Shown here in pieces: positions 56,368 to 64,000 of a DNA stretch of 64,000 nt. The notes under the pieces were generated by a model. That model worked only from the letters and a program-made list of their open reading frames with translations, did not search any database and was not told the origin of the DNA. The DNA is from Rubellimicrobium arenae (lineage in GTDB: Bacteria > Pseudomonadota > Alphaproteobacteria > Rhodobacterales > Rhodobacteraceae): contig NZ_JAFMST010000010.1 in assembly GCF_017916275.1 (NCBI RefSeq), positions 64,726-128,725 of the forward strand, given 5' to 3'. Position 1 is the stretch's first letter. Every line of letters begins with the position of its first letter. A program made the translations under genes and the position numbers.

Positions 56368-56994
56368 ATGTACACGCCGCCCGCGTTCCGCCTCGAGGAT
56401 CTGGCCGAGTTGCACCGGACCATGCAGGCCGTCCCCCTGGCGACCTTCGTGACCGCCACGGATCAGGGGCTGCTGGCGACGCCGCTCCCCCTGTTCCTGG
56501 TGCCCGACGAGGGCCGCCTGGGCACCCTTTACGGCCACCTCGCCCGCGCCAACCCGCAGGCGACGCTGGCGGCCTCGACCGAGGCCATGGTGCTGTTCAC
56601 GGGGCCGGACGCCTATGTCACGCCGGCCTGGTACGCGACCAAGCCGGAGACCGGCCGCGTGGTGCCGACCTGGAACTACCTGGCCGTCCATGCCTACGGC
56701 GTCCCCGAGATCTTCGAAGACCAGGGGCGTCTGCTTGATGTGGTCACGCGGCTGACCGACCTCCACGAGGGCCGCCGGGCCGAGCCCTGGTCCGTCGCGG
56801 ATGCCCCCGCCGCCTTCATCCAGGGCCAGTTGCGCGGGATCGTGGGCCTGCGGCTGCCGATCGCCCGGATCGAGGGCAAGCTGAAGATGAGCCAGAACCG
56901 CAGCGCCGCGGATCGGGCGGGGGTGAAGGCCGGGCTGGCCGCGAGTCCCCGGTCCGAGGACCGTGACGCGGCCGCCCTCATCCCGGGCGATTGA
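56368..56994 (+). CDS. PaiB-like FMN-binding protein
   Basis: This 208-residue protein of the PaiB/FMN-binding split-barrel family starts MYTPPAFRLEDL. It contains LATFVTATDQGLLATPLPLFL, ETGRVVPTWNYLAVHAYG and the late GIVGLRLPIARIEGKLKMSQNRSAADRAG, each typical of PaiB. PaiB was described as a repressor in Bacillus but the fold suggests an oxidoreductase or flavin binder. It follows argO on the same strand (40 bp) and may be cotranscribed. Confidence 0.88.
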   Translation: MYTPPAFRLEDLAELHRTMQAVPLATFVTATDQGLLATPLPLFLVPDEGRLGTLYGHLARANPQATLAASTEAMVLFTGPDAYVTPAWYATKPETGRVVPTWNYLAVHAYGVPEIFEDQGRLLDVVTRLTDLHEGRRAEPWSVADAPAAFIQGQLRGIVGLRLPIARIEGKLKMSQNRSAADRAGVKAGLAASPRSEDRDAAALIPGD

Positions 56995-56995
56995 G

Positions 56996-57022
56996 GGCCG
57001 GGCGGGGCCAGGACCCCCGGCC
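56996..57022. terminator. Hairpin between convergent paiB-like and RTX genes
   Basis: GGCCGG pairs with CCGGCC, continued inward by G-C pairs around a one-base bulge, in the 44-bp gap between convergent stops. There is no T run. It is a probable bidirectional terminator. Confidence 0.5.
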
Positions 57023-57038
57023 TCTCCCGCGGCGGGGC

Positions 57039-58754
57039 TCAGATGATCAGGATATCCCCGGCATCAAGCTGGGGCGCGCCGTTCAGGATCGCGAACTCGT
57101 GACGCGCACCACGGCCCGATCCGTCCGCGTCGAAGTACAGGGTGCCGTCGTGGCGGTCGTAGAGGATCCGGTCCGACCCATCGACGCGCCCCTCCCCGAG
57201 CACCCGGAACGCCCCCCGGGACAACCCGCCCTCGGGGCCGACCCCCCGGAAGTCGGCGTTGTCGAGAAGGATCTGGTCGTTCCCGCCAAAGTCCGTGATG
57301 CGGTCCGGCCCGTTCGTTCCGTTCGGCTTGCCGTTGAACACGAAGTCGTCGGCGCCGCGCCCCCCCGTGAGCCGGTCCCGGCCCGGCCCGCCGTAAAGGA
57401 CGTCGTCGCCGCCGTTGCCCAGAAGGGTGTCGTTCCCCGCCCCGCCATGGATCACGTTGCCCTTGCTGTTCCCGTTCAGGCGGTCGTGGCCTCCAAGGCC
57501 TGACAGGTAGTTGCCGGCGTCGACGGTCACGGTGTCGTTCCCCTTCGTCCCCCGGCCGAAGATGCGCGCTCCGATCCCTTCGTGATCGCCGTCGAGGTTG
57601 TCATGGGCGTAGCTGACCACGAAGCCGCCCCCGGCCAGCGCCTCAACCACGGGGTCGGATTGCTCGTCGTACCGGCTGTAATCCAGCCCGACCTCGAAGG
57701 CCGCCGTCAGCGGCCGTCCCGAGGCCGAAAGGACGCGGGCCATGACGTCGTTGCCGACCTCGCCCTTGGGAATGGGCTGCTGCTCCCAGACGACGACGAT
57801 CTCCCCGGTGCTGAGCCGGGCCACGTCGGTGGAATAGACCACCTCCTCCGTCCGGAAGGCCGAGATGCGGCCCGAGGTCGTGCGGGCGTCGTCGTCGAAG
57901 GTCTGCACCACGACATGGTACAGATAATCGGTCCCGAACCTCGATCCGTACTCCATCTGGCTGATGACGAAGCCGTTCCCGGCCTCCGCCACGCTGAAGC
58001 CCTGGCCGTTGCCGCCGCCCGCGCTCCCGAAGTTCGAGCTCAGGTGCACATCGCTCCGGAGCACTTCGCCCTTGGGCGAGAAGACCGTGGCCCGGAGTTC
58101 GTTGCTGTCGAGGTCGCCTTTGGTGTCGAGCGTGGATTCGCTGTTCCACAGGGCCACGATCCGGCCGTTCGCCATGCGGGCGGTCTCGACGATGCCTTGG
58201 TCGAGATAATCCTCCCGCGTGTTCATGCGGCGCTCGCGGCCCAGCGGGTCGCCGTCGGCGTCGTAGCGGCGCATGTAGACGTCGTCGAAGGTGGGGCCGG
58301 CCTTGTCGGCCGTGTAGAAGACCATGAAGCCGCCGCCCTGGGTGCCCACCACACGGGGCTGAACCGCTTCGAACAGGTCGATCGTGTCCACCCGAAGGGC
58401 CTTGGTGCGGGGCGTGCCATCGGCGTCGAAGGCGCGGACATAGGCCTGTGTCCGGCCCAGGATGCCGTCCGGGGAATAGGACCAGGCCATGGCGTAGCCG
58501 CCATCGCCGAGCGCGGTGATCGACGGTTCGGTCGAGGCCGCCTGGTCGATGCCGTCGATCAGGAACTCGCTGCCCACCCGCCGGCCCGAGGCGTCGTAGC
58601 GCTGGCCCGACAGGATATAGGCGGACGGTCCGTCGTCGTATTCGTTGAGGTAGCTGTCCCAGGTCACGAGGAACCCGCCGTTCGGCAGGGCCAGGATGTC
58701 CGGCTCGTCCTGCCAGTTGTTGGTGTAGGTGTTGACTTGGAACTGCTTGCCCAT
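57039..58754 (-). CDS. RTX (haemolysin-type calcium-binding) protein
   Basis: This 571-residue acidic protein has no signal peptide. Residues 1-400 contain repeated units of roughly 50-60 residues ending in patterns like LPNGGFLVTWDS, LGDGGYAMAWS, QGGGFMVFY, LSTGEIVVVWE and AGGGFVVSY, probably a beta-propeller. Nonapeptide RTX calcium repeats follow at about residues 437-471 (GGAGNDTLLGNGGDDVLYGGPGRDRL, split). The C-terminal region (ITDFGGNDQILL, and the end DAGDILII) is the typical uncleaved type I secretion signal. It is therefore probably secreted. No type I secretion genes lie in the window. Confidence 0.88.
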   Translation of the reverse strand: MGKQFQVNTYTNNWQDEPDILALPNGGFLVTWDSYLNEYDDGPSAYILSGQRYDASGRRVGSEFLIDGIDQAASTEPSITALGDGGYAMAWSYSPDGILGRTQAYVRAFDADGTPRTKALRVDTIDLFEAVQPRVVGTQGGGFMVFYTADKAGPTFDDVYMRRYDADGDPLGRERRMNTREDYLDQGIVETARMANGRIVALWNSESTLDTKGDLDSNELRATVFSPKGEVLRSDVHLSSNFGSAGGGNGQGFSVAEAGNGFVISQMEYGSRFGTDYLYHVVVQTFDDDARTTSGRISAFRTEEVVYSTDVARLSTGEIVVVWEQQPIPKGEVGNDVMARVLSASGRPLTAAFEVGLDYSRYDEQSDPVVEALAGGGFVVSYAHDNLDGDHEGIGARIFGRGTKGNDTVTVDAGNYLSGLGGHDRLNGNSKGNVIHGGAGNDTLLGNGGDDVLYGGPGRDRLTGGRGADDFVFNGKPNGTNGPDRITDFGGNDQILLDNADFRGVGPEGGLSRGAFRVLGEGRVDGSDRILYDRHDGTLYFDADGSGRGARHEFAILNGAPQLDAGDILII

Positions 58755-58954
58755 GTGGCTCCTCGCTCGACCCGTGCCGGGATGCTCTAAGGAGTGCCGG
58801 AGGTTAGTGCCCCGAAGGCCGGCCGCAAGGCTCGGTTGCCAACTCCCGCGTGGGGCTCGGGGGCGACGGGATCAGGCTGGCGGCATCCCCGGCCGGGAGG
58901 GCCGGGCGCCATCGGGCCGAGGCGGACCTGACGGTCCGGCCGGCGGGGCTCCCT

Positions 58955-59911
58955 CTACTGCGAAGGCGAGGCCCGGAAGGCGGCGAAGGCCGCCTCGGCT
59001 GCGGGATGCAGGGGCGCGGACAGCCCCTCGGTCCGCATCGCCTCGGAGGTGAGGCCCGCCAGGAGCGGATCGTCGCGGCGCAGGGCGTCGAGGCCCCCGA
59101 GCGTGGCCCGCACGAAGTCGGTGACGATGGCCGGGTCGGTGTCGGCCCGCGCCACCACCGTTGCCCGGACCTCGAAGGTGGCCACGGGGCGGGCAAGCTG
59201 CGGATAGGAGCCCGCCGGGATCGCCCCCTGGCTGAACCCGGCGTTGGCCTGCACGAGCCTGTCCACCTCGGGGCCCGCCAGCGGCAGGACCTGCACGTCG
59301 CAACGCTCCAGCGTGCGGGCGACGGTGGCGCTGGGATGGCCCGTGACGAGGAGGGTCGCGTCCACCGCCCCGGCGCAGAGCGCGTCGAGCGCCGGGCCCG
59401 TCAGCAGTTCGGTGACCTCCGAGAAGTCGTCCTCCTTCATGCCATAGGCCGACAGCAGGGTCAGGAACGTGGCGTGCCGGCCCGAGGAGGGATGCCCGAT
59501 GTCCACCCTCTTGCCCTCGAGGTCGCGGAACTCCGCCACGCCCGAGCCCCGCCGCACGAGGAGCGTCGCCTGCTCGGGGTAGAGCGACAGGACGCTGCGC
59601 AGCTCCGTCATGGGGCCGCCGTCCTGGAAGAGGGACACCCCGTCCCAGGCATCGCGATGCCAGTCCGACTGCACGATGGCGAGGTCGAGTTGGCCGCGCC
59701 GCAGGGCCATGAGGTTGTAGACCGACCCCGGCGTGGGTTCGGGCGAGCAGCGCACCTCCGCGTCGCCGTCCCTGTTGGCATGGTCGCAGATCCTCGCAGC
59801 CACCCGGTAGTAGCCCCCGTCCAGGTCGGCCGTCCCCACCGAGTAGAAGGTCATCGCCCCGGCCGGGCCTGCGGTCATCGCGGCCAGGACCGCAAGGCGA
59901 AGGAACGTCAT
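58955..59911 (-). CDS. TAXI-type TRAP transporter solute-binding protein
   Basis: This 318-residue periplasmic protein of the TAXI family has a signal peptide (residues 1-18), then MTFYSVGTADLDGGYYRVAARICDHANRDG and RCSPEPTPGSVYNLMALRRGQLDLAIVQSDW (each recognised as family patterns, split). There are also GKRVDIGHPSSGRHATFLTLLSAYG and, near the middle, the single LCAGAVDATLLVTGHPSATV. TAXI receptors feed TRAP permeases, but no permease gene is adjacent, so the partner must be elsewhere or it works alone. GGGAGGG precedes the ATG at 59911. Confidence 0.88.
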   Translation of the reverse strand: MTFLRLAVLAAMTAGPAGAMTFYSVGTADLDGGYYRVAARICDHANRDGDAEVRCSPEPTPGSVYNLMALRRGQLDLAIVQSDWHRDAWDGVSLFQDGGPMTELRSVLSLYPEQATLLVRRGSGVAEFRDLEGKRVDIGHPSSGRHATFLTLLSAYGMKEDDFSEVTELLTGPALDALCAGAVDATLLVTGHPSATVARTLERCDVQVLPLAGPEVDRLVQANAGFSQGAIPAGSYPQLARPVATFEVRATVVARADTDPAIVTDFVRATLGGLDALRRDDPLLAGLTSEAMRTEGLSAPLHPAAEAAFAAFRASPSQ

Positions 59912-60029
59912 GGCGGGCCCTCCCTGTTCGCCTCGATTATGCCAAGCGGCCTTCCGCAAGGGAAGCGAGCTTGATCCGCGACCGAAGCGACGTAAGGTAA
60001 ATGCAAGGTCTCCAAGTGTTCGGGTGTCC

Positions 60030-60836
60030 ATGTTCCGCGACCTGATCCAGACCACGCCCGCCGACCGACTGGCGCTCCTGTTCGCGGTGGCCTCCGTGGG
60101 GGCCGTCGTCCTCGGCATCCTGATCCTCAAGCCGATCCTGCGCCTCGCCATCGGGCGCGGCGACCCCACGATCAACGACAGCATCGGCTACGGCACGGCG
60201 AGCTTCAGCCTGTTCTACGCGCTGCTGCTGGGCCTCCTCACCGTTGCCGCCTACCAGAACAAGGACCGGGTGGAGCAGTCCGTCCTGACCGAGGCCGGGG
60301 CCGTCGGCGGCCTTTACGCCAGCATGAACAGCTACCCCGAGCCCACGCGCTCGGACGTCAAGGCGCTGCTGCGCGACTATGTGCTGTTCACCATCCACCG
60401 CGACTGGCCCGCGCACCGGCAGGGCACCTATCTCGACGGCGGCACCAACCGCATGGACGCGATCCGCCAGCGGCTCACCCGCTTCACGCCCTCGAACCCC
60501 GGGCAGGAGATCCTGCACGCCGAAACCGTCAGCGCCTTCAGCCACTTCGCCGAGGCGCGGCAGCAGCGGCTCAACGGCCTCATCACCCGCATCCCCGACG
60601 TGCTCTGGTACGCGGTCCTCGTCGGGGCCGCGCTCAACATCCTGATCCTGATCCTGCTGCGGATGAGGCTCTTGGCGCACCTGATCCTGGGGGCGATCAG
60701 CGCCTTCTTCCTGGGGGTGGTGCTGTACGTCATCGCCGTGCTCGACGATCCGCTCCGCAGCAGCCTCGGCGTCCAGCCCACGGCCTTCCAGCTCCTCTGG
60801 GACCGCCAGATGGTCTGGGACGAATCGATCGGCTGA
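60030..60836 (+). CDS. DUF4239 (bestrophin-like) membrane protein
   Basis: This 268-residue protein has two N-terminal hydrophobic segments (about 15-37 and 55-76), a central soluble part (about 80-190), then two more helices (about 195-215 and 222-243). The topology and SIGYGTASFSLFYALLLGLLTVAAYQN fit DUF4239, a family distantly like bestrophin channels with no settled function. It lies 14 bases before the AIM24-family gene on the same strand, so the two are probably cotranscribed. The ribosome site is weak (GGGTG). Confidence 0.82.
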   Translation: MFRDLIQTTPADRLALLFAVASVGAVVLGILILKPILRLAIGRGDPTINDSIGYGTASFSLFYALLLGLLTVAAYQNKDRVEQSVLTEAGAVGGLYASMNSYPEPTRSDVKALLRDYVLFTIHRDWPAHRQGTYLDGGTNRMDAIRQRLTRFTPSNPGQEILHAETVSAFSHFAEARQQRLNGLITRIPDVLWYAVLVGAALNILILILLRMRLLAHLILGAISAFFLGVVLYVIAVLDDPLRSSLGVQPTAFQLLWDRQMVWDESIG

Positions 60837-60850
60837 AGGGGGGAACCGCC

Positions 60851-61531
60851 ATGGCCCAGTTCACCGTGCGCGAGGTCGAGGGCATGCGGCAGGTCCGCAT
60901 CGACCTCCAGGACGAGGCGATCCGCACCCGGCGCGGCGCGCTGTCGAACCTGCGCGGGCGCATCCGCGTCACCGCCCGCCTGCCCGGCATGGGCGACCTC
61001 GTGCGCGGGGCCCTGACCGACGAGGCGCGCGTCCGGCCCGAATATTCCGGCACCGGCGCGATCCTGCTCCAGCCCTCGCTGGGCGGCTATCACGTGATGG
61101 AGCTGACCGGCGGCGACCGCTGGGTGCTGGAGCCCGGGGTGTTCTGGGCCTCCGAATCCACGGTCAGCCTGGGCCTCCACCGCGAACGGATGTGGCCGAG
61201 CTTCTGGGCCGGCGACGGCTTCCTCGCATGGAAGACCACGGTGGCGGGCCAGGGCCTCGTGGCCATCAACGCCCCCGGCCCCGTCGAGGTGGTCGAGGTC
61301 GAGGACAACGAAATTCGTGTGCAGGGCCGCCTCGTGCTGGGCCGCACCGACGGCCTGAGCTTTTCCATGAAGCGGGCGAGCACGCTGCTCCGCTCTCCCC
61401 TCGTGGGGCAGAAGCTCCTACGCGTCCTGACCGGGACCGGCAAGGCGCTGGTGTGCTGGACCCCGTACTGGAACCAGCACATCTACCAGCGCATGACAGG
61501 CGAGACGATCCGCGCCTCCCTGTTCGAGTGA
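60851..61531 (+). CDS. AIM24-family protein
   Basis: This 226-residue beta-rich cytoplasmic protein is recognisable as AIM24/TIGR00266 from GTGAILLQPSLGGYHVMELTGG. VLEPGVFWASESTVSLGL and GQGLVAINAPGPVEVVEVEDNEIRVQGRLVLG (split) also fit. The C terminus differs from the standard family in the WTPYWNQHIYQRM segment. Function in bacteria is unknown. GGGGGG, six bases before the ATG, marks the start. Its neighbour is the DUF4239 gene and the LacI gene converges 40 bp downstream. Confidence 0.83.
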   Translation: MAQFTVREVEGMRQVRIDLQDEAIRTRRGALSNLRGRIRVTARLPGMGDLVRGALTDEARVRPEYSGTGAILLQPSLGGYHVMELTGGDRWVLEPGVFWASESTVSLGLHRERMWPSFWAGDGFLAWKTTVAGQGLVAINAPGPVEVVEVEDNEIRVQGRLVLGRTDGLSFSMKRASTLLRSPLVGQKLLRVLTGTGKALVCWTPYWNQHIYQRMTGETIRASLFE

Positions 61532-61571
61532 TCCCGCAGCCCCGCGTCCCTGCCGACCGGGGCCGCGCCGC

Positions 61572-62597
61572 TCAGAGCCCGCAGTTGTAGCGGGTGTGGA
61601 TGAGGATCTGGCTGGGCGGCGGCTCGGTCCAGCGCCCCGACCGCGATTCCCGGATCCATCGGGCCGCCGTGGCGAGCTCCGCCTCGATGTCGTGGGAGAT
61701 GACGTAATCCATCGTCCCGCTCTCCAGGAGCTGCCTCGACCGGGGCGTGAGCTCGTGGCCGACGAAGATGGCGTCCCCCGCCCGGCCCGACCGTTCGAGC
61801 GCCAGCGCCACGCCCCGGTTGGCGCCGCCCAGGTTGTAGATCGCCGCCGGCACGCCGCTGGCATCGAAGTAGCGGGACAGCTGGTCGAAGGTCGTCTCGG
61901 GCTGGTCGTCCGAGATCACGCGTTCCTCGATCCTGAGATGCGGGTATTCGGCGCGCAGCACCCGCCTGAAGCCCATCTCGCGCTCCTGCTGGCAGCGGAA
62001 CGACGTGCTCATGACGATCATGATGCGGCAGCGGTCCGGCGGCAGCCCCCGGCCGATGAGCTGGGCCGCCACGCTGCCCGCCGCGTGCTGGTCGTTGCCG
62101 ACATAGACGCTGCGACGCGAGTTCGGGAGGTCGGTCGTCAGGCAGGCCACGGGGACCTCCTCGGACCGCAGCCTGCGGACGGCCCGGTTGATGGCCGGAT
62201 GCTCCCGCGCGACAAGGACGACCCCATCGGAGCGGAGCCCGTCCTCCATCAGCTTGCGCGCAAAGGCATCCGGGTCGAGCCGGCTGGTGGGCACGTAGTG
62301 GCCCGTCACGACCGCGCCCGACACCGAGCGGTTGATCTCGGCCTCCGCCGCGGCCAGCACCTCGTTGAAGCTCTCGCCCGAGTCGCAGAAGAGCCGGATG
62401 TCGAGGCGCTGTTCGCCGTCCTGCCGTTCGGCGGCGAGCTTGTCGAGCGCGGCGCGCACGCGGCGGCGGGTCCGTTCCCGGACCCCCGGCCTGTCGTTCA
62501 GCACCCGGTCCACGGTCGCGGGACCGACCCCGGCGACCTCGGCGATGTCCCGGACCGTTGGCCCCTTCCAGCGCGGACCGGCGACCTCCCTTGGCAT
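61572..62597 (-). CDS. LacI-family transcriptional regulator
   Basis: This 341-residue LacI protein has an N-terminal HTH (TVRDIAEVAGVGPATVDRVLNDRPGVRERTRRRVRAAL, split over about 14-52) and a periplasmic-binding-like domain with SDGVVLVAREHPAIN, VYVGNDQHAAGSVAAQLI and IFVGHELTP. GGAGG lies six bases before the ATG at 62597. The fold indicates sugar sensing. It is divergent from a sugar-type ABC ATPase and permease, which it probably represses or activates. An inverted repeat TGATGC-N5-GCATCA lies in the gap. Confidence 0.93.
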   Translation of the reverse strand: MPREVAGPRWKGPTVRDIAEVAGVGPATVDRVLNDRPGVRERTRRRVRAALDKLAAERQDGEQRLDIRLFCDSGESFNEVLAAAEAEINRSVSGAVVTGHYVPTSRLDPDAFARKLMEDGLRSDGVVLVAREHPAINRAVRRLRSEEVPVACLTTDLPNSRRSVYVGNDQHAAGSVAAQLIGRGLPPDRCRIMIVMSTSFRCQQEREMGFRRVLRAEYPHLRIEERVISDDQPETTFDQLSRYFDASGVPAAIYNLGGANRGVALALERSGRAGDAIFVGHELTPRSRQLLESGTMDYVISHDIEAELATAARWIRESRSGRWTEPPPSQILIHTRYNCGL

Positions 62598-63019
62598 CGC
62601 CGCCTCCGAGATTGATGCGAACCCGATCATCCTCGTCCTGTGGAGGATCGCAAGTGTCTGGCCTCTTTGCCGTCATTCTGCGGCTGCGAAGGATTTTGAT
62701 GCCTTTCGCATCAGGATTGGGCCGCCGAGCAGCTTTGCGGAGGCCGGAACCGCCGCCATAGTTGGCCTACCCCGCTCGGAGAAGCGGGAAGGGGAGGAGA
62801 CTGGCCACCGGCCCGACCATCGGGTGCGGGGCCGGCGCATCGGATGGCCAAGGGGAAGAGACAGGCGCTGACTGCCGGGGATGCCGCCGACGCAGCCGTC
62901 GTCGGCAGGGCGGATCACGGGACGGCCGTGCCGCGGGTCCCCGGCCAGCGCTGCACGGATCGGCCGGGACGCGCGGTTTCAGCCGGGCCCGGTCGCCGCT
63001 CGACAAGGGGAGGAACTGG
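62598..63019. promoter_or_regulatory. 422-bp divergent regulatory region of LacI and sugar ABC operon
   Basis: The region has no supported gene, although one frame is open before the ATPase ATG. It contains TTGATGCGA at 62612-62620 and the operator candidate at 62697-62713. The left half (about 62620-62760) is less GC-rich than the rest and probably holds the promoters of both directions. Confidence 0.5.
62697..62713. promoter_or_regulatory. LacI-type operator candidate TGATGC-N5-GCATCA
   Basis: A perfect 6+6 inverted repeat with a 5-bp spacer lies 100 bases upstream of lacI. The half TTGATGC recurs at 62612 in the leader of lacI. Symmetry and half-site sequence fit LacI-family binding. Confidence 0.6.
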
Positions 63020-63760
63020 ATGAGCCTGCTGGAACTGGATGGGATCACGAAAAGCTTCGGGGCCATCCATGCGCTGCAGGGCGTGAGCCTGTCGGTCGCG
63101 CCGGGGGAGGCGGTGGGCCTGATGGGCGACAACGGGGCCGGCAAATCGACCCTGATGAAGATCATCGCCGGGAACTTTCCCCCGACCTCCGGCCAGATCC
63201 GGATCGAGGGCCGGCAGGTCCAGTTCCACAAGCCGATCGACGCCCGCCAGAGCGGCATCGAGATCGTCTACCAGGACCTTGCGCTGTGCGACAACCTGAC
63301 GGCGGCGGCCAACGTCTTCCTGGGGCGCGAGCTCAAGAAGTCCTTCGGGCCGATCCGGTATCTCGACTACAAGGCGATGTACAAACGCGCGGCCGAGCTC
63401 TTCGCGGAACTCAAGTCCGAGACGCGGCCCCGCGACCTCGTCAAGCAGATGTCGGGCGGGCAGCGCCAGGCGGTGGCGATCGCCCGGACCCGCCTGTCGG
63501 ACCCCAAGCTCGTGCTCATGGACGAGCCCACGGCCGCCATCTCGGTCCGGCAGGTCGCCGAGGTGCTGAACCTCATCCAGCGGCTCAAGGACACGGGCCA
63601 CGCGGTGATCCTGGTGTCGCACCGGATGCCCGACGTCTTCGACGTCTGCGACCGGGTCGCGGTGCTGCGTCGCGGGACCAAGGTCGCGGACAAGCGCATC
63701 GATCAGACCACGCCCGAGGAAGTGACCGGGCTCATCACGGGGGCGATTGCATCGGCATGA
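63020..63760 (+). CDS. Sugar-type ABC transporter ATPase, single domain (FrcA-like)
   Basis: This 246-residue ATPase has a Walker A, GDNGAGKST (residues about 37-45), Q-loop IVYQDLALCDNL, signature MSGGQRQAVAIART, Walker B LVLMDEPTAAIS and LVSHRMPDVFDVCDRV. It resembles one half of the duplicated RbsA-type ATPases, like FrcA of fructose uptake, and must act as a dimer. The signature and Walker B are intact. GGGGAGGA before the ATG at 63020 selects this start. The permease begins in an ATGA overlap at 63757. Confidence 0.93.
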   Translation: MSLLELDGITKSFGAIHALQGVSLSVAPGEAVGLMGDNGAGKSTLMKIIAGNFPPTSGQIRIEGRQVQFHKPIDARQSGIEIVYQDLALCDNLTAAANVFLGRELKKSFGPIRYLDYKAMYKRAAELFAELKSETRPRDLVKQMSGGQRQAVAIARTRLSDPKLVLMDEPTAAISVRQVAEVLNLIQRLKDTGHAVILVSHRMPDVFDVCDRVAVLRRGTKVADKRIDQTTPEEVTGLITGAIASA

Positions 63761-64000
63761 GCGAGACAACCAGCCAGGATCTTCGCACCCGACCCGGCCG
63801 GGGCCCCATGGGCCATGCCGAGATCGACGAATCCATCACCACCCGCACCGAGACGAGCGGCCTTCAGGCCATCATCCGCACCCAGCCCTTCTGGGTCCTC
63901 ATGGCGATCATCGTCATCGGCCTCGTGATGAGCTTCGTGTCCGACGTGTTCCTGACCGAGCGGAACTTCTTCAACACCACGCGCAACTTCGCCTTCTTCG
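63757..64000 (+). CDS. Sugar-type ABC transporter permease (3' partial)
   Basis: Only the first 81 residues are present and the frame runs off the right edge. A hydrophilic N terminus of about 45 residues is followed by FWVLMAIIVIGLVMSFVSDVFL, the first helix, and ERNFFNTTRNFAFF, matching the N-terminal region of RbsC/FrcC permeases. The start overlaps the ATPase stop (ATGA). A substrate-binding protein is not in the window and may follow downstream. Confidence 0.88.
   Translation, partial: MSETTSQDLRTRPGRGPMGHAEIDESITTRTETSGLQAIIRTQPFWVLMAIIVIGLVMSFVSDVFLTERNFFNTTRNFAFF

Overview
The window is a very GC-rich (roughly 70% by eye) alphaproteobacterial chromosome segment. Gene content, densely overlapping operons and protein signatures (NosR/NosZ/NosX, HutF/HutG route, GlxA-type AraC regulators, Rieske betaine demethylases, HWE kinase) point to Rhodobacterales (Paracoccaceae/Roseobacteraceae). 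I cannot name the genus. I saw no rRNA or tRNA gene, CRISPR array, intact insertion sequence or phage gene. Both ends cut genes: nosR on the left and a sugar ABC permease on the right.

Layout. (1) 1-10.1 kb: nitrous-oxide reductase operon nosR'-Z-D-F-Y-L-X, facing a convergent copper-handling pair (YcnI and a CopC-CopD fusion) across a strong hairpin. (2) 10.1-17.3 kb: a 1.3-kb stretch without a convincing gene, then small housekeeping or unknown genes: a two-TM protein, GNAT, DeoR regulator divergent from a DUF4406-like protein over a triple 10-bp-phased repeat, an IMPACT/YigZ-like protein, a GXWXG/DUF4334 protein and a SulP transporter. (3) 17.3-41.7 kb: a large catabolic island for N-methylated (betaine-type) amino acids. 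It holds a GlxA-type regulator, a ProVWX-type betaine ABC transporter, GntR-DapA-ALDH-FAD oxidase, two SDRs, an enolase-superfamily epimerase strongly resembling hydroxyproline-betaine epimerase HpbD, an MttB-family methyltransferase, a Rieske oxygenase with its reductase, a DAO-type FAD oxidoreductase, a polar-amino-acid ABC transporter, a second ALDH, and a divergent GntR/UTRA regulator followed by ubiD-ubiX. (4) 41.8-50.5 kb: a DUF2390 gene and the histidine-utilisation cluster hutC, hutF (reverse), hutI-H-G-U-D. (5) 50.6-57 kb: ohr/ohrR, a PAS-GAF HWE histidine kinase with a response regulator, argP/argO-like pair and paiB-like gene. (6) 57-64 kb: an RTX repeat protein, an orphan TAXI-type binding protein, a DUF4239-AIM24 pair, and a LacI regulator divergent from a single-domain sugar ABC ATPase and permease.

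How it works together. The left end supports N2O respiration with copper delivery nearby. The centre looks like an import-and-demethylate pathway for proline-betaine-like compounds: two ABC importers, possible C2 epimerisation, O2-dependent (Rieske) and possibly corrinoid-dependent (MttB) demethylation, flavin oxidation of the imino acid, DapA-type deamination or cleavage, and semialdehyde oxidation. The hut cluster feeds histidine to glutamate and formate by the five-step HutF/HutG route. Divergent regulator/target pairs have visible inverted or phased repeats in their intergenic regions, and these are listed individually. The substrate of the central island, the partners of the MttB protein and the role of the UbiD/UbiX pair are the main open questions.
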